From: Azohydromonas aeria
Lineage (GTDB): Bacteria; Pseudomonadota; Gammaproteobacteria; Burkholderiales; Burkholderiaceae_C
Length of the DNA stretch: 64,000 nucleotides
Reading direction: 5' to 3'
NCBI RefSeq assembly: GCF_009760915.1
Contig: NZ_VIDQ01000028.1
Coordinates: 1-64,000 of the forward strand
Part shown: positions 27,814 through 36,232 of the stretch, in pieces
How positions within the stretch are numbered: position 1 is the first letter of the stretch
Layout of the letters: every line of letters starts with the position of its first letter
The notes under the pieces: model-generated
What the model was told of the DNA's origin: nothing
Seen by the model: the letters and a program-made list of their open reading frames with translations, nothing else
The model's database searches: none
Position numbers and translations under genes: made by a program

Positions 27814-28542
27814 TCAGTCGCGCGGCCCGTACTGGCGCAGCCGATCCAGCGCCAGCACGCGCACGCCGCCGTACTCGATGCGGATGACGCCATCGGCCTG
27901 CAGGGTGCGCAGCGCGCGGTTGACGCGCTGGCGCGACAGCCCGACCAGGTAGGCCAGCTCCTGCTGCGTGATGCGCAGCAGTTCGCCCACGCCGGGGTAG
28001 AGCACCGGGTGGAACAGCGCGGCCAGGCTGCGCGCCACGCGCGCGTCGGGCTGCGAGAGGCGGTCGATGTCGCGCGCGGCGATGAACTGGCCCAGCCGCT
28101 CGTTGAGCTGCTGCATCAGGAAGCGGTTGAAGCCCAGGCTGCTGGCCAGCAGCCCGTCGAAGCTGTCGATGGGCAGCCCAGCGATCAGGCTGCGGCGCAG
28201 CGCCTGCACGTTGAAGCGGTAGGGCTCGCGCTTGAGCGCCGTGCCCTCGCCGAACCAGCCGCCCGAGGGCACGCCCATGTAGGTCACGTTGGCGCCGCGC
28301 GTGTCGTCGTTGCTGACCTTGAGCAGCCCGTCCACGACGCCGAACCAGTACACCGGCGGGCGCCCGACGCGGCACACCAGCTCGCCGGGCTGCACCTCCA
28401 CCACGCGCAGCGCGGACAGCGCCACGTCGCGCACCGCGGGTTCCAGCCGCGGCAGCCAGTGGATGGCTTGCAGCTCCTGCGGCCGCGGCGGGCGCGAACG
28501 CGCCAGCAGCGCCGAGGCCGGAGTCAGATCGCGAAGGGCCAT
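27814..28542 (-). CDS. Crp/Fnr-family transcriptional regulator
   Basis: A 242-residue regulator with an N-terminal cyclic-nucleotide-type beta-barrel (about 35-130; FGVVDGLLKVSND, GGWFGEGTAL), a dimer helix and a C-terminal winged helix-turn-helix (ITQQELAYLVGLSRQRVNRALRTLQADGVI). In the recognition helix SRQRVNR the three Crp DNA-contact positions (R180, E181, R185) read Arg, Gln, Arg. No Cys cluster for an Fe-S centre is visible. It diverges from the acyl-CoA-ligase/ABC operon across a 130-bp gap containing a perfect palindrome, so it likely controls that operon and itself. The effector is unknown. Confidence 0.9.
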   Translation of the reverse strand: MALRDLTPASALLARSRPPRPQELQAIHWLPRLEPAVRDVALSALRVVEVQPGELVCRVGRPPVYWFGVVDGLLKVSNDDTRGANVTYMGVPSGGWFGEGTALKREPYRFNVQALRRSLIAGLPIDSFDGLLASSLGFNRFLMQQLNERLGQFIAARDIDRLSQPDARVARSLAALFHPVLYPGVGELLRITQQELAYLVGLSRQRVNRALRTLQADGVIRIEYGGVRVLALDRLRQYGPRD

Positions 28543-28574
28543 GCGGGAAACCCCTTTGGGGACAGACCCGAAGA

Positions 28575-28592
28575 TTGTCGCCGCCGCGACAA
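28575..28592. promoter_or_regulatory. Perfect 18-bp palindrome, likely Crp-family operator
   Basis: TTGTCGCCGCCGCGACAA is a perfect inverted repeat (7+4+7). Written in Crp geometry it is TGTCG-N6-CGACA, the same half-site spacing as TGTGA-N6-TCACA. It lies between the divergent Crp-family gene (start 28542) and the ligase/ABC operon (start 28673). Confidence 0.6.
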
Positions 28593-28672
28593 CCTGGCGT
28601 CAAAGTGCTGCCCAGAATTCGCGCACTTCGTAACCGAGTCCGTTCGAAGCCGCCGTCAGGCGCCGTCAGGAG

Positions 28673-30619
28673 ATGCCCTTGGCCACCTTCCCTCACCTGC
28701 TGCTCGAACACGCCGCCCGGCGCCCGCACGCTCCCGCACTGCGCGAGAAAGACTTGGGCATCTGGCAAACGCTGACCTGGGCCCAGCTTGCGGAGCTGGT
28801 GCGCGCGCTGGCGCACGGCCTGGCTGCCGCCGGGCTGCAGCGCGGCGAGCACCTGATCGTCGTGGGCGAGAACCGCCCGCGCCTGTACGCCAGCATGCTG
28901 GCGGCGCAGTCGCTGGGCGCCATTCCGGTGCCGCTGTACCAGGACGCGGTGGCGGCGGAGTTCGTGTTCCCGCTCAACAACGCGGAGGTGCGCTTCGTGG
29001 TCGCGGAGGACCAGGAGCAGATCGACAAGTTCCTGGAGGTGCGGGCGCAGTGCCCGCGGCTGCAGCGGCTGTGGTTCGACGACCCGCGCGGCCTGCGCAA
29101 CTACCGCGAGCCGGGCCTGGACTCGCTGGACGCGCTGGCCGAGGCCGGGCGCGAGCACGCCAGAAAGCATCCGCAGTTCTTCGACGCCGAGGTGGCGCGA
29201 CTGCAGGGCGCCGACGTGGCGGCCATGTTCTACACCTCGGGCACCACCGGCACGCCCAAGGGCGTGGTGCACACCCATGGCTCGCTGCTGGACCGCGCGC
29301 AGGCCGGCGCCCGCTTCGACAAGCTCAGCGACAGCGAGGAGGTGCTGGCCTACCTGCCGCCGGCCTGGATCGGCCAGAACATCTTCAGCTACGCGCAGTG
29401 GCTGGCCTGCGGCTACGTGGTCAACTGCCCCGAGTCGGCCGCCACCGTCTCCATCGACATGAAGGAGATCGGCCCCACCTACTACTTCGCGCCGCCGCGC
29501 GTGTTCGAAGGGCTGCTCACCAGCGTGATGGTGCGCATGGAGGACGCCGGCGCGCTCAAGCGCTGGATGTTCGAGCGCTTCATGAAGCTCGCGCGCCGCG
29601 TGGGCCCGGCCCGCATGGACGGCAAGCCGCTGTCGCTGGCCGACCGGCTGGCGTGGAAGCTGGGCGACCTGTGCATCTTCGGTCCGCTGCGCAACCAGCT
29701 GGGCATGTCGCGGGTACGCGTGGCCTATACCGCGGGCGAGGCCATCGGGCCGGACCTGTTCAGCTTCTACCGCGCCATCGGCATCAACCTCAAGCAGCTC
29801 TACGGCTCCACCGAGACGGCGGTGTTCGTGTGCCTGCAGCCCGACCACGAGGCGCGCGCGGACACGGTGGGCGTGCCCATCGAGGGGGTGGAGCTGCGCA
29901 TCGCCGCCGACGGCGAGGTGCAGGTGAAGTCCTCCGGACTGCTCAAGGGTTACTTCCGCAACGAGAAGGCCACGGCCGAGGCGCTGCAGGACGGCTGGTT
30001 CCGCACCGGCGACGCCGGCTTCCTCGACGCCGGCGGGCACCTCAAGATCATCGACCGCGCCAAGGACGTGGGGCGCCTCAGGGGCGGCGCCTTCGACGGC
30101 GCCATGTTCGCGCCCAAGTACGTGGAGAACAAGCTGAAGTTTTTCCCGTACGTCAAGGAAGCGGTGGCCTTCGGCGACGGGCGCGACCAGGTGTGCGCCT
30201 TCATCAACATCGACATGGAGGCCGTGGGCCACTGGGCCGAGCGCCGCAACCTGCCCTACACCGGCTACACCGACCTGGCGGGCAAGCCCGAAGTGCTGGA
30301 GCTCATGCGCGGCTGCGTGGAGCAGGTCAATGCCGACCTCGCGCGCGACGAGCAGCTCGCGGGCTGCCAGGTGCACCGCTTCCTGGTGCTGCACAAGGAG
30401 CTCGACGCCGACGACGGCGAGCTCACCCGCACGCGCAAGGTGCGCCGCGGCTTCATCGCCGAGCGCTACGCGCCGCTGGTGCAGGCGCTCTACGAGGGGC
30501 GCGAGAGCCAGTACATCGAAACCCCGGTGAAGTTCGAGGATGGACGCAGCGGCGTGGTCAGCGCCACGCTGCGCATCGCCGAGGCCAAGACCTACCCCGC
30601 TGTCCGGAGGGCCGCTTGA
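28673..30619 (+). CDS. AMP-forming acyl-CoA synthetase (long-chain type) of a liv-like operon
   Basis: Activates a carboxylic acid to its CoA thioester with ATP. The 648-residue protein has the phosphate loop YTSGTTGTPKG (about 189-199), the A5-type motif YGSTETAVF and GWFRTGDAGF. In place of the usual DRxKDxIxxxG region it reads DRAKDVGRLRGGAFDGAMFAPKYVEN, a variant insertion known to me from ligases in branched-chain-amino-acid-type ABC clusters. Its stop overlaps the livG-like start (TGATG), so activation and transport are co-expressed. The substrate may be a fatty or aromatic acid; this is an inference from the context. Confidence 0.9.
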   Translation: MPLATFPHLLLEHAARRPHAPALREKDLGIWQTLTWAQLAELVRALAHGLAAAGLQRGEHLIVVGENRPRLYASMLAAQSLGAIPVPLYQDAVAAEFVFPLNNAEVRFVVAEDQEQIDKFLEVRAQCPRLQRLWFDDPRGLRNYREPGLDSLDALAEAGREHARKHPQFFDAEVARLQGADVAAMFYTSGTTGTPKGVVHTHGSLLDRAQAGARFDKLSDSEEVLAYLPPAWIGQNIFSYAQWLACGYVVNCPESAATVSIDMKEIGPTYYFAPPRVFEGLLTSVMVRMEDAGALKRWMFERFMKLARRVGPARMDGKPLSLADRLAWKLGDLCIFGPLRNQLGMSRVRVAYTAGEAIGPDLFSFYRAIGINLKQLYGSTETAVFVCLQPDHEARADTVGVPIEGVELRIAADGEVQVKSSGLLKGYFRNEKATAEALQDGWFRTGDAGFLDAGGHLKIIDRAKDVGRLRGGAFDGAMFAPKYVENKLKFFPYVKEAVAFGDGRDQVCAFINIDMEAVGHWAERRNLPYTGYTDLAGKPEVLELMRGCVEQVNADLARDEQLAGCQVHRFLVLHKELDADDGELTRTRKVRRGFIAERYAPLVQALYEGRESQYIETPVKFEDGRSGVVSATLRIAEAKTYPAVRRAA

Positions 30620-31476
30620 TGAACGCCATCGTCAGCTCCGAGCTGCTCGCGCAGCCCGACACCACGCTGCCTGTGCAGACGACCGAGCCCGCGCCGGGCA
30701 AGCGCATCGGCGACGTGATCCTGGCGGTGAACAACATCACGCTGCGCTTCGGCGGCGTGAAGGCGCTCACCGACATCAGCTTCGACGTGAGGGAGCACGA
30801 GATCCGCTCCATCATCGGCCCCAACGGCGCGGGCAAGAGCTCGATGCTCAACTGCATCAACGGCGTGTACCAGCCGCAGGAGGGCTCGATCACGCTGCGC
30901 GGCCAGAGCTTCAAGCACATGAACCCGCGGCAGGTGGCCGAAGCGGGCGTGGCCCGGACCTTCCAGAACCTCGCGCTGTTCAAGGGCATGAGCGTGCTGG
31001 ACAACATCATGACCGGGCGCAACCTGCGCATGAAGTGCAACCTGTTCCAGCAGGCGCTGCGGCTGGGCCCGGCGCTGCGCGAGGAGCTGGAGCAGCGCGA
31101 GGCGGTGGAGCGCATCATCGACTTCCTGGAGATCCAGCCCTGGCGCAAGACCCCGGTGGGCCGCCTGCCCTACGGGCTGCAAAAGCGCGTGGACCTGGGC
31201 CGGGCGCTGGCCATGCAGCCCTCGGTGCTGCTGCTCGACGAGCCCATGGCGGGCATGAACGTCGAGGAGAAGCAGGACATGTGCCGCTTCATCCTCGACG
31301 TCAACGACGAGTTCGGCACCACCATCGTGCTCATCGAGCACGACATGGGCGTGGTGATGGACATCTCCGACCGCGTGGTGGTGCTCGACTACGGCAAGAA
31401 GATCGGCGACGGCCCGCCCGACGCGGTGCGCGCCAACGAGGACGTGATCCGCGCCTACCTGGGCACCTCGCACTGA
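30619..31476 (+). CDS. livG: ABC importer ATPase, LivG-like
   Basis: One of two ATPases of a branched-chain-amino-acid-type (HAAT) importer. The 285-residue protein has a ~30-residue N-terminal extension before LAVNNITLRFGGVKALTDI, then Walker A GPNGAGKSS, Q-loop VARTFQNLALF, signature LPYGLQKRVDLGRALA and Walker B LLLDEPMAGMN. The atypical signature and the DxxLxxxD tail are normal for LivG. It is coupled to the upstream ligase gene. Homology to Liv components does not prove an amino-acid substrate. Confidence 0.93.
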   Translation: MNAIVSSELLAQPDTTLPVQTTEPAPGKRIGDVILAVNNITLRFGGVKALTDISFDVREHEIRSIIGPNGAGKSSMLNCINGVYQPQEGSITLRGQSFKHMNPRQVAEAGVARTFQNLALFKGMSVLDNIMTGRNLRMKCNLFQQALRLGPALREELEQREAVERIIDFLEIQPWRKTPVGRLPYGLQKRVDLGRALAMQPSVLLLDEPMAGMNVEEKQDMCRFILDVNDEFGTTIVLIEHDMGVVMDISDRVVVLDYGKKIGDGPPDAVRANEDVIRAYLGTSH

Positions 31477-31536
31477 GGCTTTCCATCCGCCGCTCGGCCC
31501 GAGCGGAATCGGCAAAAAAAGATCGGGAACACCACC

Positions 31537-32466
31537 ATGGGTTTCTTTCTGGAAACGCTCACCGGCGGGCTGATGGCCGGCATGCTCTACGCGCTGATCG
31601 CGCTGGGTTTCGTGCTCATCTACAAGGCCAGCGGCGTCTTCAACTTCGCGCAGGGCGCGATGGTGCTGTTCGCCGCGCTGGCGATGGCGCGCTTCGCGGA
31701 GTGGATCCCCAGGCTGCTGGGCTTCGACAACCGGCTGCTGGCCAACCTGCTGGCCTTCGTGTGCGCGCTGGCGGTGATGGCGGCGGTGGCCTGGGCCATC
31801 GAGCGCCTGGTGCTGAGCAAGCTGGTGAACCAGGAGGGCATCACGCTGCTGATGGCGACGCTGGGCATCACCTACTTCCTCGACGGCTTCGGCCAGACGC
31901 TGTTCGGCTCGGACATCTACAAGATCGACGTGGGCATGCCCAAGGACCCGGTGCTGGTGCTGGAGAACATGTTCGAGGGCGGGCTGCTGGTCAACAAGGA
32001 GGACCTGTACGCCGCGCTGATCGCCGCCGGCTTGGTGGCGGCGCTGTCGCTGTTCTTCCAGAAGACGGGCACGGGCCGCGCGCTGCGCGCGGTGGCCGAC
32101 GACCACCAGGCGGCGCAGTCGATCGGCATACCGCTGTCGCGCATCTGGATCATCGTCTGGAGCGTGGCGGGCTTCGTGGCGCTGGTGGCCGGGATCATCT
32201 GGGGCTCCAAGCTGGGCGTGCAGTTCTCGCTGTCGCTGGTGGCGCTCAAGGCGCTGCCGGTGGTGATCCTGGGCGGGCTGACCTCGGTGCCGGGCGCCAT
32301 CCTGGGCGGGCTGATCATCGGCGTGGGCGAGAAGCTCTCCGAGGTCTACATCGGCCCGCTGCTGGGCGGCGGCATCGAGATCTGGTTCGCCTACGTGCTG
32401 GCGCTGCTGTTCCTGCTGGTGCGGCCGCAGGGGCTGTTCGGCGAAAAGATCATCGACCGCGTCTGA
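31537..32466 (+). CDS. livH: ABC importer permease, LivH-like
   Basis: First permease of the HAAT-type importer. The 309-residue protein is almost entirely hydrophobic, with about eight transmembrane helices. It carries the family motifs ALIALGFVLIYKASGVFNFAQGAMV near the N-terminus and the coupling-helix segment GRALRAVADDHQAAQSIGIPLSRI. The last part (LGGLTSVPGAILGGLIIGVGEKL) is also typical. It starts 60 bases after livG, following a short A-rich stretch. Confidence 0.94.
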   Translation: MGFFLETLTGGLMAGMLYALIALGFVLIYKASGVFNFAQGAMVLFAALAMARFAEWIPRLLGFDNRLLANLLAFVCALAVMAAVAWAIERLVLSKLVNQEGITLLMATLGITYFLDGFGQTLFGSDIYKIDVGMPKDPVLVLENMFEGGLLVNKEDLYAALIAAGLVAALSLFFQKTGTGRALRAVADDHQAAQSIGIPLSRIWIIVWSVAGFVALVAGIIWGSKLGVQFSLSLVALKALPVVILGGLTSVPGAILGGLIIGVGEKLSEVYIGPLLGGGIEIWFAYVLALLFLLVRPQGLFGEKIIDRV

Positions 32467-32493
32467 CGCGCCGGGCGAACAAGGAGAACGAAC

Positions 32494-33570
32494 ATGCTCT
32501 ACCGCGAGAACGGCCAGTTCAAGGCGAGCTACCGCGCCGACCAGCAGATCTTCCCCATCGCGCAGGACCGCTGGGCCATCCTGGCGCTGATGGCCTTCGC
32601 CTTCGCGGCGGTGCCGCTGCTGGCGCCGGAATACCTGTTCCGCGCCGTGCTCATCCCGTTCCTGATCCTGGCGCTGGCCGCCCTGGGGCTGAACATCCTG
32701 GTGGGCTACTGCGGGCAGATCTCGCTGGGCACCGGGGCCTTCATGGCCGTGGGCGCCTACGCGGCCTACAACTTCCACGTGCGCTTCGAGGGCATGCCGC
32801 TGCTGCTGTCGCTGCTGGGCGGGGGCTTGAGCGCCACGGCGGTGGGGGTGCTGTTCGGCATCCCGTCGCTGCGCATCAAGGGCCTGTACCTGGCCGTGGC
32901 GACGCTGGCGGCGCAGTTCTTCGTGGACTGGGCCTGCCTGCGGCTGAAGTGGGTGACCAACGACTCCTCCTCCGGCTCGGTGAGCGTGGCGGGGCTGAAC
33001 GTGTTCGGGCTGCCGCTGGACACGCCGGTGCAGAAGTACCTGTTCTGCCTGGCGCTGCTGTGCCTGTTCGCGCTGCTGGCCAAGAACCTGGTGCGCGGCG
33101 CCATCGGCCGGGAGTGGATGGCCATCCGCGACATGGACGTGGCGGCCTCCGTGATCGGCATCCGCCCCGTGTACGCCAAGCTCAGCGCCTTCGCGGTGAG
33201 CTCCTTCATCGTGGGCGTGGCCGGCGCGCTGTGGGGCTTCGTGCACCTGGGCTCGTGGGAGCCGGCGGCGTTCAACATCGACCGCTCGTTCCAGCTGCTG
33301 TTCATGGTGATCATCGGCGGGCTGGGCTCGATCATGGGCAGCTTCTTCGGCGCGGCCTTCATCGTCGTGCTGCCCATCGTGCTGACCAACACGCTGCCGG
33401 CGCTGGGCGCGATGGTGGGGCTCAACGTGGACACCGCGCTGCTGAGCCATCTCGAATTCATGATCTTTGGCGGGCTCATCGTCTTCTTCCTGATCGTGGA
33501 ACCGCACGGCATCGCGCGGCTGTGGTCCACGGGCAAGGAGAAGCTGCGCCTGTGGCCCTTCCCGCACTGA
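32494..33570 (+). CDS. livM: ABC importer permease, LivM-like
   Basis: Second permease of the importer, pairing with the LivH-like subunit. The 358-residue protein has a ~35-residue polar N-terminus and then about eight to ten membrane helices, with LGLNILVGYCGQISLGTGAFMAVGAYAAY, the coupling segment GREWMAIRDMDVAASVIGIRPVYAKLSAFAVSSF and IIGGLGSIMGSFFGAAFI, all family hallmarks. An AAGGAGAA site precedes the ATG. Confidence 0.94.
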   Translation: MLYRENGQFKASYRADQQIFPIAQDRWAILALMAFAFAAVPLLAPEYLFRAVLIPFLILALAALGLNILVGYCGQISLGTGAFMAVGAYAAYNFHVRFEGMPLLLSLLGGGLSATAVGVLFGIPSLRIKGLYLAVATLAAQFFVDWACLRLKWVTNDSSSGSVSVAGLNVFGLPLDTPVQKYLFCLALLCLFALLAKNLVRGAIGREWMAIRDMDVAASVIGIRPVYAKLSAFAVSSFIVGVAGALWGFVHLGSWEPAAFNIDRSFQLLFMVIIGGLGSIMGSFFGAAFIVVLPIVLTNTLPALGAMVGLNVDTALLSHLEFMIFGGLIVFFLIVEPHGIARLWSTGKEKLRLWPFPH

Positions 33571-33644
33571 TGGCCGGCCTGCAGCCGCCACCGGCTTCGA
33601 CCACCGCACCCCAGAGTGCGCCGCAACCCCAGAGGAGACTCGTG

Positions 33645-34997
33645 ATGAACCTTTCCCGTTTCCGTTCGATCGCCCTGGCCGCCGCGGCCGTGTCCGCGGC
33701 CCTGACCGGCACGCTGGGCAGCACGGCCGCCCAGGCCCAGGCCCAGGCCAAGGAGCAGTTCTTCCCGTTGCTGGTCTACCGCACCGGTGCCTACGCCCCC
33801 AACGGCACGCCCTGGGCCAACGGCAAGCAGGACTACCTCAAGATGATCAATGCCCGCGATGGCGGCATCAACGGCGTGAAGATCGCCTTCGAGGAGTGCG
33901 AGACCGGCTACGCCACCGACAAGGGCGTGGAGTGCTACGAGCGGCTCAAGGGCCGGACCAACACCCTGTTCGACCCGCAGTCCACGGGCATCACCTTCGC
34001 GCTCACCGACAAGGCGCCGGTGGACAAGATCCCGCTCATCACCCTGGGCTACGGCCTGGCGGCCTCGCAGGACGGCGGCGTGTTCAAGTGGAACTTCCCG
34101 CTCATGGGCACCTACTGGACCGGCGCCGACGTGCTGATCCAGCACCTGGGCAAGAAGGAGGGCGGGCTCGACAAGCTCAAGGGCAAGAAGATCGCCCTGG
34201 TCTACCACGACAGCCCCTTCGGCAAGGAGCCCATCCCGCTGCTGCAGGAGCGCAGCAAGATGCACGGCTTCGACCTGCAGCTCATCCCCGTGACGGCCCC
34301 GGGCGTGGAGCAGAAGTCGGCCTGGCTGCAGGTGCGCCAGAGCCGCCCGGACTACGTGCTGCTGTGGGGCTGGGGCGTGATGAACTCCACCGCGCTGAAG
34401 GAAGCGCAGGCCACGGGCTACCCGCGCGACAAGATGTTCGGCGTGTGGTGGGCCGGCGCCGAGCCCGACGTGAAGGACGTGGGCGAAGGCGCCAAGGGCT
34501 ACAGCGCGCTGGCGCTGAACCCGTCGGGCACCAGCCCGAAGGTGATCCAAGACATCCTCAAGCACGTGCACGACAAGGGCCAGGGCTCGGGCCCGCGCGA
34601 CGAGGTCGGCTCGGTGCTCTACACCCGCGGCGTGATCATCCAGATGCTGGGCGTGGAGGCGGTGCGCCGCGCGCAGGAGCGCTTCGGCAAGGGCAAGGTC
34701 ATGACCGCCGAGCAGGTGCGCTGGGGCCTGGAGAACCTGGCGCTGGACCAGAAGAAGCTCGACGCGCTGGGCTTCTCCGGCGTGATGCGGCCGCTGAGCA
34801 CCTCCTGCGCCGACCACATGGGGTCGAGCTGGGTGCGCGTGCACACCTGGGACGGCAGCAAGTGGAACTTCAGCTCCGACTGGTACCAGGCCGACGAGCA
34901 GATCTCCAAGCCGCTGGTCAAGGCCGCGGCCGACAAGTACGCGGCGGAGAAGAAGCTCACCCGCCGTCCGCCCGAGGACTGCCAGAGCGGCGCCTGA
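33645..34997 (+). CDS. Periplasmic substrate-binding protein of the liv-like importer
   Basis: Type I periplasmic binding protein (Peripla_BP_6, LivK-like) that delivers the solute to the permeases. The 450-residue precursor has a signal peptide (about residues 1-33, ending AAQAQAQA), then FPLLVYRTGAYAPNGTPWANGKQDYLKMIN. It includes two Cys pairs (ECETGY..GVECYE; a later SCADH), LVYHDSPFGKEP and LLWGWGVMNSTALKEA. The ATG at 33645 follows AGAGGAG. Members of this long subgroup in Burkholderiales often accompany acyl-CoA ligases and probably bind aromatic or fatty acids rather than amino acids. Confidence 0.9.
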   Translation: MNLSRFRSIALAAAAVSAALTGTLGSTAAQAQAQAKEQFFPLLVYRTGAYAPNGTPWANGKQDYLKMINARDGGINGVKIAFEECETGYATDKGVECYERLKGRTNTLFDPQSTGITFALTDKAPVDKIPLITLGYGLAASQDGGVFKWNFPLMGTYWTGADVLIQHLGKKEGGLDKLKGKKIALVYHDSPFGKEPIPLLQERSKMHGFDLQLIPVTAPGVEQKSAWLQVRQSRPDYVLLWGWGVMNSTALKEAQATGYPRDKMFGVWWAGAEPDVKDVGEGAKGYSALALNPSGTSPKVIQDILKHVHDKGQGSGPRDEVGSVLYTRGVIIQMLGVEAVRRAQERFGKGKVMTAEQVRWGLENLALDQKKLDALGFSGVMRPLSTSCADHMGSSWVRVHTWDGSKWNFSSDWYQADEQISKPLVKAAADKYAAEKKLTRRPPEDCQSGA

Positions 34998-35082
34998 CAC
35001 CGCCCCGGCCCTGAAGAACCCCCGTTGCGGGCCCGGCCCGCGACGGGGGCACTCCGCACCACCCAGCCCAGAGCGCTTCGCC

Positions 35083-35889
35083 ATGTCCCCACCGCTGCTC
35101 AACGTCAACAGCATCGAGGTCATCTACAACCACGTCATCCTGGTGCTCAAGGGCGTGTCGCTGCAGGTGCCCGAAGGCCGCATCGTCGCCCTGCTGGGCG
35201 GCAACGGCGCGGGCAAGACGACCACGCTGCGCGCCGTCTCCAACCTGCTCGCGGGCGAGCGCGGCGACGTCACCAAGGGCTCCATCGAGCTGCGCGGCGA
35301 GCGCATCGAGAAGCTCTCGCCCGCGGCCATGGTGGAGCGCGGGGTGATCCAGGTGATGGAGGGGCGCCACTGCTTCGCGCACCTGACCATCGAGGACAAC
35401 CTCATGACCGGCGCCTACACCCGCCGCGACGGCAAGGCCGCCGTGGCGCAGACGCTGGAGAAGGTCTACGCCTACTTCCCGCGCCTGAAGACGCGGCGCG
35501 GCTCGCTGGCCGCCTACACCTCCGGCGGCGAGCAGCAGATGTGCGCCATCGGCCGCGCGCTCATGGCCAACCCCAGGATGGTGCTGCTGGACGAGCCCTC
35601 CATGGGCCTGGCACCGCAGATCGTGGAGGAGGTGTTCGAGATCGTGCGCGACCTCAACACCAAGGAGGGCACCACCTTCCTGCTGGCCGAGCAGAACACC
35701 AACATGGCGCTGCGCTACGCCGACTACGGCTACATCATGGAAAGTGGCCGCATCGTCATGGACGGCGAGGCCAAGGCGCTGCGCGAGAACGAGGACGTCA
35801 AGGAGTTCTACCTGGGCATGGGCGGCGGCGACCGCAAGAGCTTCAAGGACGTCAAGAGCTACAAGCGCAGGAAGCGCTGGCTGGCTTGA
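35083..35889 (+). CDS. livF: ABC importer ATPase, LivF-like
   Basis: Second ATPase of the importer. The 268-residue protein has Walker A GGNGAGKTTT (about 39-48), VIQVMEGRHCFAHLTIEDNL, the signature TSGGEQQMCAIGRAL and Walker B VLLDEPSMGLAPQ, followed by the LivF-type His-loop replacement LLAEQNTNMAL. The C-terminus has a basic extension (DRKSFKDVKSYKRRKRW) longer than typical LivF. A gap of 85 bases separates it from the binding-protein gene. Confidence 0.94.
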   Translation: MSPPLLNVNSIEVIYNHVILVLKGVSLQVPEGRIVALLGGNGAGKTTTLRAVSNLLAGERGDVTKGSIELRGERIEKLSPAAMVERGVIQVMEGRHCFAHLTIEDNLMTGAYTRRDGKAAVAQTLEKVYAYFPRLKTRRGSLAAYTSGGEQQMCAIGRALMANPRMVLLDEPSMGLAPQIVEEVFEIVRDLNTKEGTTFLLAEQNTNMALRYADYGYIMESGRIVMDGEAKALRENEDVKEFYLGMGGGDRKSFKDVKSYKRRKRWLA

Positions 35890-35938
35890 CCTCTCTTGCC
35901 GGGCCCGCGGGCGGTCCGGCCGTGAAGGAGCGCCTTTC

Positions 35939-36232
35939 ATGAGCGACGATTTCTTTGCCCCGCCACCTTTCAAGCCCGACGAGGGGCTGCAGCGCCTCAA
36001 GCGCGAGCTGCGCGCGCTGGGCCTGACCGAGCGCGAGGGGCGCTTCGAGCGCCGCGGCCAGGCCATCGCCCGCGTGGCGCTGGACGGGCCGGACCTGCGC
36101 GCGGCGCGCGTGCGCCAGCCGGCGCGCTCGCCGCAGTGGCAGGAGCGCGTCATCGACGACCATGCCGCGCTGCGCGATTTCGTGGCCGAGCTCAAGCGCG
36201 AGCTGGCCCGCTGGGGAGACCGTGATGACTGA
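35939..36232 (+). CDS. Small unknown protein between livF and the ligase-like gene
   Basis: A 97-residue, highly charged protein (many Arg, Glu, Asp), with no signal peptide, membrane helix or Cys. The N-terminus MSDDFFAPPPFKPDEGLQRLKRELRALGL looks like a short disordered tag followed by a helix. It has a good GAAGGAG site and overlaps the next gene by eight bases, so it is surely translated with it. I do not recognise the family. Its place suggests a partner or regulatory subunit of the ligase-like protein. Confidence 0.8.
   Translation: MSDDFFAPPPFKPDEGLQRLKRELRALGLTEREGRFERRGQAIARVALDGPDLRAARVRQPARSPQWQERVIDDHAALRDFVAELKRELARWGDRDD

Noticed and set aside
26684-30394. A 1236-residue open frame opposite the ligase gene and crossing the Crp-family gene
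   Set aside because: It crosses several real genes in the wrong frame and has no recognisable domain.
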